A stretch of DNA of 35,169 nt, taken from a virus. Both the position numbers and the translations under genes were made by a program. How positions within the stretch are numbered: the first letter of the stretch is position 1; every line of letters begins with the position of its first letter. The stretch spans positions 1-35,169 of IMG/VR virus record IMGVR_UViG_3300009433_000019. One strand, 5' to 3'. The notes below the pieces were generated by a model. That model worked only from the letters and a program-made list of their open reading frames with translations, made no database searches and was not told the origin of the DNA. Below, piece by piece: positions 18,347 through 25,598 of this stretch.

Positions 18347-18616
18347 TTAATTTATTTTTTGATAATCTTTAGGTACACCAAAATTGTAGTATATTCTTAG
18401 ATACTTTACTTTATTAATCCAAAAAGTCATTATAGGTTTTAAATATTCATCTAAGAATACTCCAAGTCTTTCATTTCTAAACATATAATTGGAAAAAGAA
18501 TTTCTCATTAAGTTTTCATTATAATCATTACCTAGATTTTTTAATTCCCACCCCTCTTCGTATGTAGCTTTATATACACTTGGCATACCAGTACGTCTCT
18601 CTGTAAATTTATTCAT
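18347..18616 (-). CDS. Small protein between gp6-like and gp7-like genes, unknown
   Basis: An 89-residue protein rich in Tyr, Asn and aromatic residues (GWELKNLGNDYNENLMRNSF, WINKVKYLRIYYNFGVPKDY). It looks like a small folded protein; no membrane segment or metal-binding motif is seen. It sits one base after the gp6-like stop and one base before the 1096-residue gene, so it is translated as part of the wedge block and may be a small baseplate component or an assembly factor. A GGAAA stretch nine bases before its ATG resembles a Shine-Dalgarno site, but it is also the last codons of the upstream gene. I do not recognise a family. Confidence 0.55.
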   Translation of the reverse strand: MNKFTERRTGMPSVYKATYEEGWELKNLGNDYNENLMRNSFSNYMFRNERLGVFLDEYLKPIMTFWINKVKYLRIYYNFGVPKDYQKIN

Positions 18617-18617
18617 A

Positions 18618-20474
18618 TTATTTTCCTTGTATTGCTTTTAAGGTTGGGCTATCTTGTAACCTGCCTGTATTAGTACTTCTAGAATTTTTTGATGTTGCTA
18701 TTGTAGTACCTCTATTTCTTTTTAAGTTATTAAATTTAGCTTGTTGTGTTTTATTATATAAGTTATTTGGAATAGTACCTTTAAAGAATATGTTTAAAGA
18801 ACTGATGGCATTTTTATTAGGAGTCTCTTCATAATAAGTACCGTTCCTATCATCCCAACCACCTCTTATTATTGCTAATTCTTCTGGTCCAATTACAACA
18901 TCACCAAAGCTATCTAAACCTAACTGAGGATCTTCACCAGGCTCTAAAGTAATTTTTTTAGTTTCAATAAGAACCCTTTGATCTGTAACTGGGTCAGTTC
19001 CAAAAACAGGTATTTCATAAAAACCATCCCTGATTGCTTTTTCATTTTCTTCTGATATAAAAAATACATTAACAGAATCTACACCATCTACATTTTCTAT
19101 AATTGCAATTAAATCTGATCTTGGGATTCTATCTCTTCTATTTACACTTATAAAATATGTACTAAGATTTTCTCTTATCTCTGCATGGATCTCATCTTTA
19201 TCAAAACCTTCAACATATCTTAACACAATATTAAGAGCATATTTTTTAATTACAGGATCATTTATTCTAACCTCGGCTGTTACTACTTGTCGTCCACTTT
19301 CATTCAGTATTTCATATACCATTTCTTTCTCGCCTAAGCTTAGTGAAAATTCTTCTTGTGGAACATTAAAATAATCCAAATCACTTGTTATCTTTTTTGC
19401 CACATCTGGTATTAAGAATAAGTATATAATATTATCATCATCTAAGTATTGATCATTTTTAGTATTATATGCATCTACAAAAGAAAAGAAATCATATTTA
19501 CTTAAATAGTAAATATAATTGTTAGGATTAGCTAAAACAAACGAATTACTCTGGTATGGTGCAATAAGTCTAGTAAACTCAGGATCTTCACTGTTAGAAC
19601 CAAACATTGGGTTTCTTACAATATTTATTGCCAATACCTGATCCAAGTCAACTTCATTGCCTTGTGGATCTGTTGCAGGATCTTTAAATTTAATATCTAA
19701 ATTATTACCACCTATATTACCGGCAGAACCTCTGGTCTTTACATAATTGACACGAATAATTGATCCTAGCGCAGGAGGCTGCCCAAACTGATTATTACCA
19801 AAAAATACTGTTAAGCCACCATTAACGCTTGTCTTTACTAAAACGGCTTCTTCTCCATTATTCATATCATAAAGTGAATCTACGTTTTTCCATAGCTTAC
19901 CGTCAACATATACATCAACCATATACTGGTCAGTAGGTTCCTTCGTAGTTAAATTATAGCTTTGTAATGCTTCACCAGTTCCAGTAAATGTTTGATCTTC
20001 AACTTCTCCTTGAATTAATTCTACATTTACAAATGCTGTTGTAGTTTTTTCTAATCTAATGTAGTCACTATCAAATTTTAAAAAATAAGATAAACTATTT
20101 TGACCTACTTCTAATGCAATGTAATTTTGTATTTGTACATAATCACCCTCTACTAATGTTGACGCTGATGTATTAAGTCTTAATCCTAATATACCTTGTG
20201 CTGATATTCCTCTAGTTGGATCATGTCCTGTTAATCTAGATAAACCATATATGGATTCAATGTTTCTTGCTCTACTTATATTAAGCTCTGTAGCAACAGC
20301 CTCAATATAAAATAAAATAAGTTCACCTAAATTAGAAACAACTGTAAGTATCTGTCCAAATGGAGATGCTGGTGTAAACACTTCACCAGCCTGTTCATAC
20401 TGTCTTTGTAGGTACTCAAATGCATCAAAGAATAACTCTGTTGCTTTAATTCTGGTTTTACTAAAAAATGACAT
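18618..20474 (-). CDS. Baseplate wedge protein, gp6 / baseplate J-like
   Basis: A 618-residue protein with the pattern of the T4 gp6 / P2 gpJ family, which forms the inner ring of the baseplate and controls sheath contraction. The N-terminal helix region (FFDAFEYLQRQYEQAG, FGQILTVVSNLGELILFYIE) is followed by a LSRLTGHDPTRG turn. A central beta domain carries the family signature at about 215-255: VNGGLTVFFGNNQFGQPPALGSIIRVNY, broken here as VFFGNNQFG and PPALGSIIRVNY, then GSAGNIGG. A later alpha/beta repeat near 400-480 (PVIKKYALNIVLRYVEGFDK, RRDRIPRSDLIAIIENVDGV) is the usual gpJ C-terminal domain. The last 60 residues are basic and Asn/Thr-rich. It follows the gp25-like gene by 18 bases, the common order 25-6 / W-J in contractile tails, which supports the call. 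Confidence 0.85.
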   Translation of the reverse strand: MSFFSKTRIKATELFFDAFEYLQRQYEQAGEVFTPASPFGQILTVVSNLGELILFYIEAVATELNISRARNIESIYGLSRLTGHDPTRGISAQGILGLRLNTSASTLVEGDYVQIQNYIALEVGQNSLSYFLKFDSDYIRLEKTTTAFVNVELIQGEVEDQTFTGTGEALQSYNLTTKEPTDQYMVDVYVDGKLWKNVDSLYDMNNGEEAVLVKTSVNGGLTVFFGNNQFGQPPALGSIIRVNYVKTRGSAGNIGGNNLDIKFKDPATDPQGNEVDLDQVLAINIVRNPMFGSNSEDPEFTRLIAPYQSNSFVLANPNNYIYYLSKYDFFSFVDAYNTKNDQYLDDDNIIYLFLIPDVAKKITSDLDYFNVPQEEFSLSLGEKEMVYEILNESGRQVVTAEVRINDPVIKKYALNIVLRYVEGFDKDEIHAEIRENLSTYFISVNRRDRIPRSDLIAIIENVDGVDSVNVFFISEENEKAIRDGFYEIPVFGTDPVTDQRVLIETKKITLEPGEDPQLGLDSFGDVVIGPEELAIIRGGWDDRNGTYYEETPNKNAISSLNIFFKGTIPNNLYNKTQQAKFNNLKRNRGTTIATSKNSRSTNTGRLQDSPTLKAIQGK

Positions 20475-20492
20475 TAACTATTTTATTTTATT

Positions 20493-20858
20493 TTAAAACA
20501 ATGCACCGATTACTCTTCGCTCATCTATGTAAATATCTACAAGGCAACCATTTCTTTCTTCTGTACTATAAAACTGTACTCTAACATCAACTCCAAATTG
20601 GGAGCTGCTGCTATTAGAACAGTATGTTTGAATCTGTGTACTGATCCTCTGAGCAATAACTGATTCATTTAATACTAACGAAAAGATAAGATCATCTAAG
20701 TTACATCCCATATTAGGTGCGCCTAGAACATCCCCCTTGCGAGTAAATAAACAATTCTCTACTTTAAGAATAAGTTGCTGCAATTGATCTGTTACTTCAA
20801 TTACATCATTATTATACTTAGGTGAATCTATGTCTCTACTGTATATTTCCTTTATCAT
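20493..20858 (-). CDS. Baseplate wedge protein, gp25-like
   Basis: A 121-residue protein, the usual length of the T4 gp25 / P2 gpW family. This protein nucleates sheath polymerisation at the baseplate and binds the gp6/J protein. The family pattern is seen at about residues 37-60: LFTRKGDVLGAPNMGCNLDD followed by LIF, equivalent to the T-x-x-G-x-x-x-x-P-x-x-G core. A helix follows (SVIAQRISTQIQTYCS) and then a strand pair (VDVRVQFYSTEERNGCLVDI). Three Cys residues are unusual for such a short protein. The gp25 family was once called lysozyme-like from sequence, but no catalytic activity should be assumed. The start ATG 20858 is one base after an inverted repeat that overlaps a late-promoter-like motif. 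Confidence 0.85.
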   Translation of the reverse strand: MIKEIYSRDIDSPKYNNDVIEVTDQLQQLILKVENCLFTRKGDVLGAPNMGCNLDDLIFSLVLNESVIAQRISTQIQTYCSNSSSSQFGVDVRVQFYSTEERNGCLVDIYIDERRVIGALF

Positions 20859-20859
20859 T

Positions 20860-20886
20860 GAGAATATTATTTTATTATATATTCTC
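20860..20886 (-). repeat. Inverted repeat at the gp25-like start
   Basis: A perfect 8-base dyad: GAGAATAT at 20860-20867 and ATATTCTC at 20879-20886, separated by 11 AT bases. The downstream arm ends one base before the ATG at 20858. It overlaps the late-promoter-like motif in the 57-base gap 20859-20915, which holds nothing else that I recognise. Confidence 0.5.
20869..20884 (-). promoter_or_regulatory. Late-promoter-like motif
   Basis: The minus strand reads GAATATATAATAAAAT, first G exactly 26 bases before the ATG at 20858. The core is AATATATA, one base from the AATAAATA form. Confidence 0.55.
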
Positions 20887-20915
20887 TACATTTTTTGAGG
20901 GTCTTAGATTATATT

Positions 20916-21770
20916 TTACCCCGTGTAGAAATAGTCAACACCTTCATCACCTTTTATTTCTTCTACTATCGAATCAACCTCTTCTCGGCCTTCGCTTGAA
21001 ATCAAATCATAATTAATGGTAATATTACCTGGAAGGTTAAATTGAAATGTACCTAATATTCTAGATAATTGAATTTTTGCCATACCGATACAATATCTTA
21101 TAAAAGCTTCATCTTGGAAAAGATCACAATCAGGGATGGTATTATATACTTGAAAAATACATGCACCTTTATTTGGCAACTTACCCATAAATCTAAATTT
21201 CTTGGTTAGTCTATTATAGTTATATGATATTTGTGGTTGTAATACCTGTCTTGCATTATCAATAAATTTTTCATTAATTACATAATACATAAGTTCTTCT
21301 GATCCAATTCCCGCACCATACACATCAGAGTAAATAAATTTATCTAATGAAAAGTCCACATCACCTGCTGAAAACGATTGGCTACCAAAACCACCATCTT
21401 CTCCTGAAAATCCATTAATCTGAAATACATCATTGACTGCCCAAATAGTACTAGGCATTTTCACAACACCTCTAGGATTTTTTACATCCTTTTCGGTTAG
21501 CGTATTTCCACCATCATTATGACTTATCCCTTGTCTAAAATCTTTTTCGTACCATGCAGATTTAGGTAAAGCAATAAACATCTCTTCAACACTATCTTCA
21601 TATATTTTATAAAAATAATCTTTTGCTCTATTTATAATATGAGCCAATTCCTTTTTCGGTACAGTAAAAGGTATTTGGCATGCAACAGTCAAATCATCAT
21701 TGATTTCTTTTATGAGTGCATCTAAACATTCTTGTGCGTCTGGGTTACACCAACTTTTATTCCTAGCCAT
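20916..21770 (-). CDS. Virion structural protein, neck/connector-like
   Basis: A 284-residue protein. The N-terminus is helical (AQECLDALIKEINDD, KKELAHIINRAKDYFYKIYE). The centre is beta-rich with a Gly-rich loop (FSGEDGGFGSQSFSAGD). The C-terminal helices contain FIRYCIGMAKIQLSRILGTF, then LPGNITINYDLISSEGREEV, a pattern (helix, G-x-F-x-F-x-L-P-G, then acidic helix) that I associate with head-tail connector or neck proteins of large phages. In T4 terms gp13/gp14 are possible, but T4 encodes these elsewhere, and a baseplate role is not excluded. It precedes the gp25-like gene. The leader contains TTAAATAAAG and no Shine-Dalgarno site; the start lies four bases after the amidoligase-like stop. 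Family assignment is uncertain. Confidence 0.55.
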   Translation of the reverse strand: MARNKSWCNPDAQECLDALIKEINDDLTVACQIPFTVPKKELAHIINRAKDYFYKIYEDSVEEMFIALPKSAWYEKDFRQGISHNDGGNTLTEKDVKNPRGVVKMPSTIWAVNDVFQINGFSGEDGGFGSQSFSAGDVDFSLDKFIYSDVYGAGIGSEELMYYVINEKFIDNARQVLQPQISYNYNRLTKKFRFMGKLPNKGACIFQVYNTIPDCDLFQDEAFIRYCIGMAKIQLSRILGTFQFNLPGNITINYDLISSEGREEVDSIVEEIKGDEGVDYFYTG

Positions 21771-21774
21771 AACT

Positions 21775-23073
21775 TTATTTAATTTTTTCTATTTCTATCA
21801 CCTCGGTATTATCACCAAACCTAGCAAGCTTTGTAGCTCTACCTTGTCTAAATATACCTCCAACCATTTCACCACTAAAAACTCCTCTTTTACCAAATAC
21901 ATAACTATCCTCACATATTACATTTCTACTAACATAAGATTCTTCTATCTTGGAATCTTCTGCAACAGTAGCACCAAATAAGTTAGATTCAAATATTGAT
22001 GAATTTTTTAAATCACAGCTAAAAATATCACAATTAACAATGTTGCCTTGAATTACAGAATCAACTATATCAATTCCATTTATTTCAAAACACCTCATTA
22101 ATTTAGCATCCTTTATCTGTATTCTTCCAGTATCCGCATCATAATTAATAAAACCTTCATTCATATCAGCCTTAGTAATTAAATCAAAAATCTTTTCACG
22201 TATTTTAGGATAATACATTTCTATAATTTGATCTGCCGTTTTTAGATCAATCATTAAATGAATATTTGGAAACTTTTCTTTAAATGAAGAATAAGTCCTA
22301 TAAGATTCAATAACAGTTTTATGCTTTTCTAAAATCTTATCTAAAACCTTTAAATCAGATTCACTATATTGAGGATTAACTAAAGTCTCATATAATGAAG
22401 TAATAAAATGTTCGGTTAGTGAGAGTATTGTAGAATATCTATTTTCATAATCTTTTCCACCTAAGTATCTAAATTCAATATAACCTTTAGGTACTTTGCC
22501 AAAATTAATACCATAATACTTTTCTTTGACAAACATATAGTTTTTCCAAAGATTTTTTTCTGGTGATGGCTGTGTCATACCACTTAAAGGTACAATAAAT
22601 TTTATAGATTTTGCATAAACAGAATCTTTTCTATTAGGGAAAGCTTCATACACTTTATTTTCATCAAAGTTAAGTACGAATTTACCTATATCTAATTTAG
22701 ACATATTTGTAATAGGCCCTAATTTTTTACCATCAAATGCAATGTTTATGTGGATAGAGCACCTTTCATTAGTAGAGCCGTTTTCTCTAACCCATTTTAA
22801 AGTTTTGGCCATAACTAATTTAGCTTCAACAAATGGAAGTGGCCCAGTTACCAATTCAATCATACCGGTACCACCAGAATTATCTGGTTCTAATTTAAAA
22901 GTTTCTTCGGTTGGGGTAAAGTCACTATGAGCCTTTTCCTCTATTCTGATTTTCTTATTAAGAGCTTGTGATAAGCTATCCTTCGTGAGATCTAAATTTT
23001 CATTTGAAAAAAACTCAAATTCAAATCCGATCTTTGAAGAATGTATAGCATTAAGTTGTTCGTTAGAATACAT
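21775..23073 (-). CDS. Amidoligase-like enzyme (COOH-NH2 ligase fold) with beta-helix-like C-terminus
   Basis: A 432-residue protein. Residues 14-205 carry in order the motifs of the amidoligase branch of the glutamine synthetase/glutamate-cysteine ligase fold, which joins carboxyl and amino groups using ATP. They are IGFEFEF (15-21, the G-x-E-x-E metal-binding strand), LEPDNSGGTGMIELVTGPLP (61-80, the usual D-x-S then E-x-V-[ST]-x-P), CSIHINI (105-111, normally H-x-H, here H-I-N), and YYGINF then GYIEFRYLGG (186-206, the N and E-x-R motif). The helical part 215-305 follows. Residues 325-418 look like short repeats of a beta-helix, with Ile, Cys and Ser every few residues (IVNCDIFSCDLKNSSIFESN). 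It is followed by the connector-like gene after 4 bases. Its start is ATG 23073, preceded by AGGAA, the best Shine-Dalgarno-like site here. The substrate is unknown. Confidence 0.7.
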   Translation of the reverse strand: MYSNEQLNAIHSSKIGFEFEFFSNENLDLTKDSLSQALNKKIRIEEKAHSDFTPTEETFKLEPDNSGGTGMIELVTGPLPFVEAKLVMAKTLKWVRENGSTNERCSIHINIAFDGKKLGPITNMSKLDIGKFVLNFDENKVYEAFPNRKDSVYAKSIKFIVPLSGMTQPSPEKNLWKNYMFVKEKYYGINFGKVPKGYIEFRYLGGKDYENRYSTILSLTEHFITSLYETLVNPQYSESDLKVLDKILEKHKTVIESYRTYSSFKEKFPNIHLMIDLKTADQIIEMYYPKIREKIFDLITKADMNEGFINYDADTGRIQIKDAKLMRCFEINGIDIVDSVIQGNIVNCDIFSCDLKNSSIFESNLFGATVAEDSKIEESYVSRNVICEDSYVFGKRGVFSGEMVGGIFRQGRATKLARFGDNTEVIEIEKIK

Positions 23074-23077
23074 GTAG

Positions 23078-23082
23078 TTCCT
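23078..23082 (-). promoter_or_regulatory. Shine-Dalgarno-like site for the amidoligase-like gene
   Basis: The minus strand reads AGGAA four bases before ATG 23073. It is the only clear intergenic Shine-Dalgarno-like site I see before any gene in the window. Part of it (AGG) lies in the inverted repeat at 23080-23108, so folding could hide it. Confidence 0.4.
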
Positions 23083-23108
23083 GATTTGTTTATATATTCC
23101 AAACCAGG
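23080..23108 (-). repeat. Inverted repeat before the amidoligase-like gene
   Basis: On the minus strand CCTGGTTTG and CAAATCAGG form a 9-base stem with one G-U pair and an 11-base loop. The stem starts seven bases after the S1-like stop and ends six bases before the amidoligase ATG. It is the most GC-rich of the dyads at these motif sites. There is no T-run after it, so it is not a standard terminator. Confidence 0.55.
23084..23099 (-). promoter_or_regulatory. Late-promoter-like motif
   Basis: The minus strand reads GAATATATAAACAAAT, first G exactly 26 bases before the ATG at 23073. It lies mostly in the loop of the inverted repeat 23080-23108. Confidence 0.55.
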
Positions 23109-23115
23109 ATAAAGG

Positions 23116-24288
23116 TTATACTAAGTTCATAGTGATCTTACGATCACTAACATTAACACTACCAATCTTTACATTTATAATATCACCTTTACTAAGTTCA
23201 GTGTTCTTTAATTTAGTTCTATGAATAAGTCCACTTATCCCTTTTTCTAATTCAACGAATGCCCCGTATTTAGTAACCTTAGTAACCTTACCTTCGGTAA
23301 CCATCATAGGCTTGTATTTTTCATCGGCACCATCCCATAAATCAATCTTAGGCCCAGCTTGACTTAAGATAATTTTTCTATCTGATATTATTTCTTTTGC
23401 CCAGAAATTTATTTCGTCACCAGGTTTAATATTTCTATTATCAAATAAACCTAATGTTGATTCATCCAATTCATTTTTAGGTATTAATCCAGTAAGACAT
23501 TCATTAAACTCTGCAAAAATTCCAAACTTAGTAGCACCAGTAACAATCCCAGTAATAGGTTCTTTAATTTCTTCTCTTAGTGTTTCAACTGCAGATGGTA
23601 TCATCGTTCTTAGATACTCTCTATGGGATACTACAATAGTTTTCTTTTCATTTGAATATGTTATTGGCATTACTATTAATTCTTTGCCTACTAACTTTTC
23701 AAAATTCTGTAATTTATTAAGACCGCCTAATGACCCAGGCATAAAACATTCTACTCCTCCAACTTCTACCCAATAACCACCATGAATTAATTCTTTTACC
23801 TTACCAGTAAATCCGATCGTTTTATTGCCTATCGCATTATAAATTTCATTTCGTTTAACCTCATCTAGTGCATCTCCAATTGATGCATATAATGTACCTT
23901 GTTTATGCTCTTTGACTTTAATATCAATTACCATACCAATTTCTAATTGGTCCACTACTTCTTTAGGTTCTTTAATTAAATTACAAATAGCAGTATTTTT
24001 TCTGGATATATCAATAAGAGCTTCTGTTTTTACTTCAACCTCCTCGCCGTCTATCAATTGCATTTCCTTTTTAATATATGCAATTTCACCTTGTGTAATA
24101 TAATTTCGTAATTCTTCAGATTTCTGTAATCGTTCAGCTTCATCATCTGCTAAATCATACATTGACATTGCATCGGCTGCATACATTTCAGTACACATTA
24201 ATTTAGTTCCCTTAGGTACTTTAACTTTAATTACTTTAGTGTCAAATGGATCATCGCTTAATTGGATGGTGATTTCTTGTTCAATCAT
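23116..24288 (-). CDS. Multi-domain S1 RNA-binding protein resembling ribosomal protein S1
   Basis: A 390-residue protein with at least three S1 (OB-fold) RNA-binding domains. Domain A, 157-226, has KVKELIHGGYWVEVGGVECF then MPGSLGGLN, closely like the second S1 domain of ribosomal protein S1. Domain B, 244-309, has GIVTGATKFGIFAEFNECLT then GLIP. Domain C, 328-389, has GKVTKVTKYGAFVELEKGIS then GLIHRTKL and ends SDRKITMNLV. A weaker, degenerate S1-like segment lies at 116-150. Residues 1-110 are acidic and helical with no family I recognise. Host S1 brings mRNA to the 30S subunit, especially mRNAs without a Shine-Dalgarno site. This protein may bind phage mRNA, redirect host ribosomes or act in RNA protection. 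It sits between hub and wedge genes and is otherwise unlike them. The 85-base gap upstream is the largest in the window. A structural role is not excluded. Confidence 0.85.
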   Translation of the reverse strand: MIEQEITIQLSDDPFDTKVIKVKVPKGTKLMCTEMYAADAMSMYDLADDEAERLQKSEELRNYITQGEIAYIKKEMQLIDGEEVEVKTEALIDISRKNTAICNLIKEPKEVVDQLEIGMVIDIKVKEHKQGTLYASIGDALDEVKRNEIYNAIGNKTIGFTGKVKELIHGGYWVEVGGVECFMPGSLGGLNKLQNFEKLVGKELIVMPITYSNEKKTIVVSHREYLRTMIPSAVETLREEIKEPITGIVTGATKFGIFAEFNECLTGLIPKNELDESTLGLFDNRNIKPGDEINFWAKEIISDRKIILSQAGPKIDLWDGADEKYKPMMVTEGKVTKVTKYGAFVELEKGISGLIHRTKLKNTELSKGDIINVKIGSVNVSDRKITMNLV

Positions 24289-24312
24289 TATTTTTTTTAT
24301 TAAGAGTGTTAT

Positions 24313-24328
24313 TATAGATTATATATTT
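24313..24328 (-). promoter_or_regulatory. Late-promoter-like variant before the S1-like gene
   Basis: The minus strand reads AAATATATAATCTATA, first base 40 positions before the ATG at 24288. It differs from GAATATATA in the first base and would give a leader of about 25 bases. The region also holds TATAAT, so a host-type promoter is an alternative. It lies in the 85-base gap 24289-24373, the longest gap in the window. Confidence 0.3.
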
Positions 24329-24334
24329 GTACAT

Positions 24335-24344
24335 CTAATATTAG
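24335..24344. repeat. Ten-base palindrome in the S1 upstream gap
   Basis: CTAATATTAG is a perfect palindrome, six bases upstream of the late-promoter-like variant. It is short and AT-rich, so chance is a realistic explanation; listed because dyads also accompany other copies of the motif. Confidence 0.25.
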
Positions 24345-24373
24345 TTATACATATGAGTTAGTAAATAGTTTCA

Positions 24374-24667
24374 TTAGGTAATTGCACCAGTACCAGTACC
24401 TGCACCAGCACCTGTTTGAGCAAGTGCAGAACCTGCTGTGGCAACAGTAGTAGCCACGACAGTAGTTACCAAACCTGATCTTATGTAAGCATCTATAGAA
24501 GTTGATGCTTTAGCTGCAAATGTTTCTGATGCTTCTTCAATAGCCTCTACTGACTTATCCTTTCCTTCGTTACCATTAGGTTGAGCAGAAATTTCAAGAA
24601 ACTTATACATAGCATCAGAAAATGCCTTATTCAGCTCGTCATTTAAAATACTCTTAGTTAATGGCAT
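24374..24667 (-). CDS. Small protein paired with the central spike, unknown
   Basis: A 97-residue protein that opens MPLTKSILNDELNKAFSDAM with an amphipathic helix. A second helix follows (EASETFAAKASTSIDAYIRS). It ends in a Val/Thr/Ala-rich stretch (GLVTTVVATTVATAGSALAQ) and a Gly-rich tail (TGAGAGTGTGAIT). Small proteins of this layout often lie beside gp5/VgrG-like spike genes, and this one follows the gp5-like gene by 31 bases, so a spike-associated or tail-lumen role is likely. The hydrophobic segment could be a membrane segment, but Thr content and the Gly tail argue against a simple anchor. The start is ATG 24667, with a late-promoter variant 33 bases upstream. Confidence 0.55.
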   Translation of the reverse strand: MPLTKSILNDELNKAFSDAMYKFLEISAQPNGNEGKDKSVEAIEEASETFAAKASTSIDAYIRSGLVTTVVATTVATAGSALAQTGAGAGTGTGAIT

Positions 24668-24684
24668 AGTTTATTGGTTTAATT

Positions 24685-24700
24685 TATAATTTATATATTT
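24685..24700 (-). promoter_or_regulatory. Late-promoter-like variant
   Basis: The minus strand reads AAATATATAAATTATA, first base 33 positions before the ATG at 24667. It differs from GAATATATA in the first base. It touches the stop codon of the gp5-like gene. Confidence 0.3.
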
Positions 24701-25595
24701 ACAGTGATTTAACCTGTTTCTTGCTTAATTCAGCAGCAGACATTGGTTTCATAGGTGGGCTTGTTGGCGCGCCTAGATTACCAACATGAGTATGGGTGTT
24801 AAATAAGGTAGTCATTAAGTTACCTAGTACCAATGGTTCACTCGCACCTTCTCCTAATTCAATTGATGATGCATGGTTAACAACCATATTTTTACAATTA
24901 ATTAATGCGTCCTCGCAATTAATCTCTGTATTAGCACCACTATTAATTGTAAATTGAGCAGAGTGTGTAAATGTTATATTTCCATCATTTAACATTACAA
25001 TAGAATCGCCATTTGCATTTATTATTTCAACTGAATTGTCGGGTTTTATATTTATTGTAGTTGGCCCTTCGGTTGTTGTATAATCCATCATTAAACCTTT
25101 TTCTTCTGTAAAGAAAACTTTAATATGTTCGCCTTCTCTTTCATTAGTAACATCAGCACTACCGGATTCTAACTCACCAGTTAAACCAAATGCAGTATCA
25201 TATATTAATACGTGTGAATTAGGATAAGCCGCCTCTATCTCCGCCTTAGTCTCATCAGAAGGGTATAGCGACTCATGGTATACTGGCGCATAATAATTAC
25301 CATTGTCAAAACTTACTCTTAAAATTGTTCCAAGTTTAGGTACTGAAAAGGTACCGCTACCAGTATTACTTCCACCTGAAGATGTTACAGATGGCCTAGC
25401 CCATGGTAAAGAAGCGGTTGGCATAACAAATGCACTTGCTGGATCTTCAGGATCTTGTCTTTGGTCCATTTTACCAAAAACTCTAATTTTACATCTTCCT
25501 TCAAATATATCATCATTAATATCTTCAACAATACCAATCCATTGTGTACCCTTAAGATTATCGTCTCTTAAATCCTTTGTTGTTAATTTCCCCAT
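24699..25595 (-). CDS. Central tail spike, gp5-like OB fold and beta-helix, no lysozyme domain
   Basis: A 298-residue protein. Residues 17-115 form the N-terminal OB fold of gp5/gpV/VgrG spikes: GTQWIGIVEDINDD, EGRCKIRVFG, LPWARP, then VPKLGTILRVSFDNGNYYAP. Residues about 150-245 are alternating strands of a triple beta-helix (HIKVFFTEEKGLMMDYTT, NSVEIINANGDSIVMLNDGN, INCEDALINCKNMVVNHASS). The C-terminal THTHVG (267-272) and PTSPP (278-281) motif is typical of spike tips. T4 gp5 carries a lysozyme between OB fold and helix; here the two are joined directly, so no peptidoglycan-cleaving domain is present. The spike is expected to plug the tail tube and pierce the outer membrane. It follows the tube/baseplate gene after three bases. 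Confidence 0.85.
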   Translation of the reverse strand: MGKLTTKDLRDDNLKGTQWIGIVEDINDDIFEGRCKIRVFGKMDQRQDPEDPASAFVMPTASLPWARPSVTSSGGSNTGSGTFSVPKLGTILRVSFDNGNYYAPVYHESLYPSDETKAEIEAAYPNSHVLIYDTAFGLTGELESGSADVTNEREGEHIKVFFTEEKGLMMDYTTTEGPTTINIKPDNSVEIINANGDSIVMLNDGNITFTHSAQFTINSGANTEINCEDALINCKNMVVNHASSIELGEGASEPLVLGNLMTTLFNTHTHVGNLGAPTSPPMKPMSAAELSKKQVKSL

Positions 25596-25598
25596 AAA

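Noticed and set aside
20493-20858. Lysozyme activity for the gp25-like protein
   Set aside because: The family name lysozyme-like is historical; the protein is a structural wedge component and no catalytic pair is evident.
23080-23108. Intrinsic terminator after the S1-like gene
   Set aside because: The stem is followed by AACTAC and the next start codon, not by a T-run.
24311-24316. Host sigma-70 promoter with TATAAT upstream of the S1-like gene
   Set aside because: No convincing -35 element at 16-18 bases, and TATAAT is expected by chance in such AT-rich DNA; kept only as an alternative in the motif entry.
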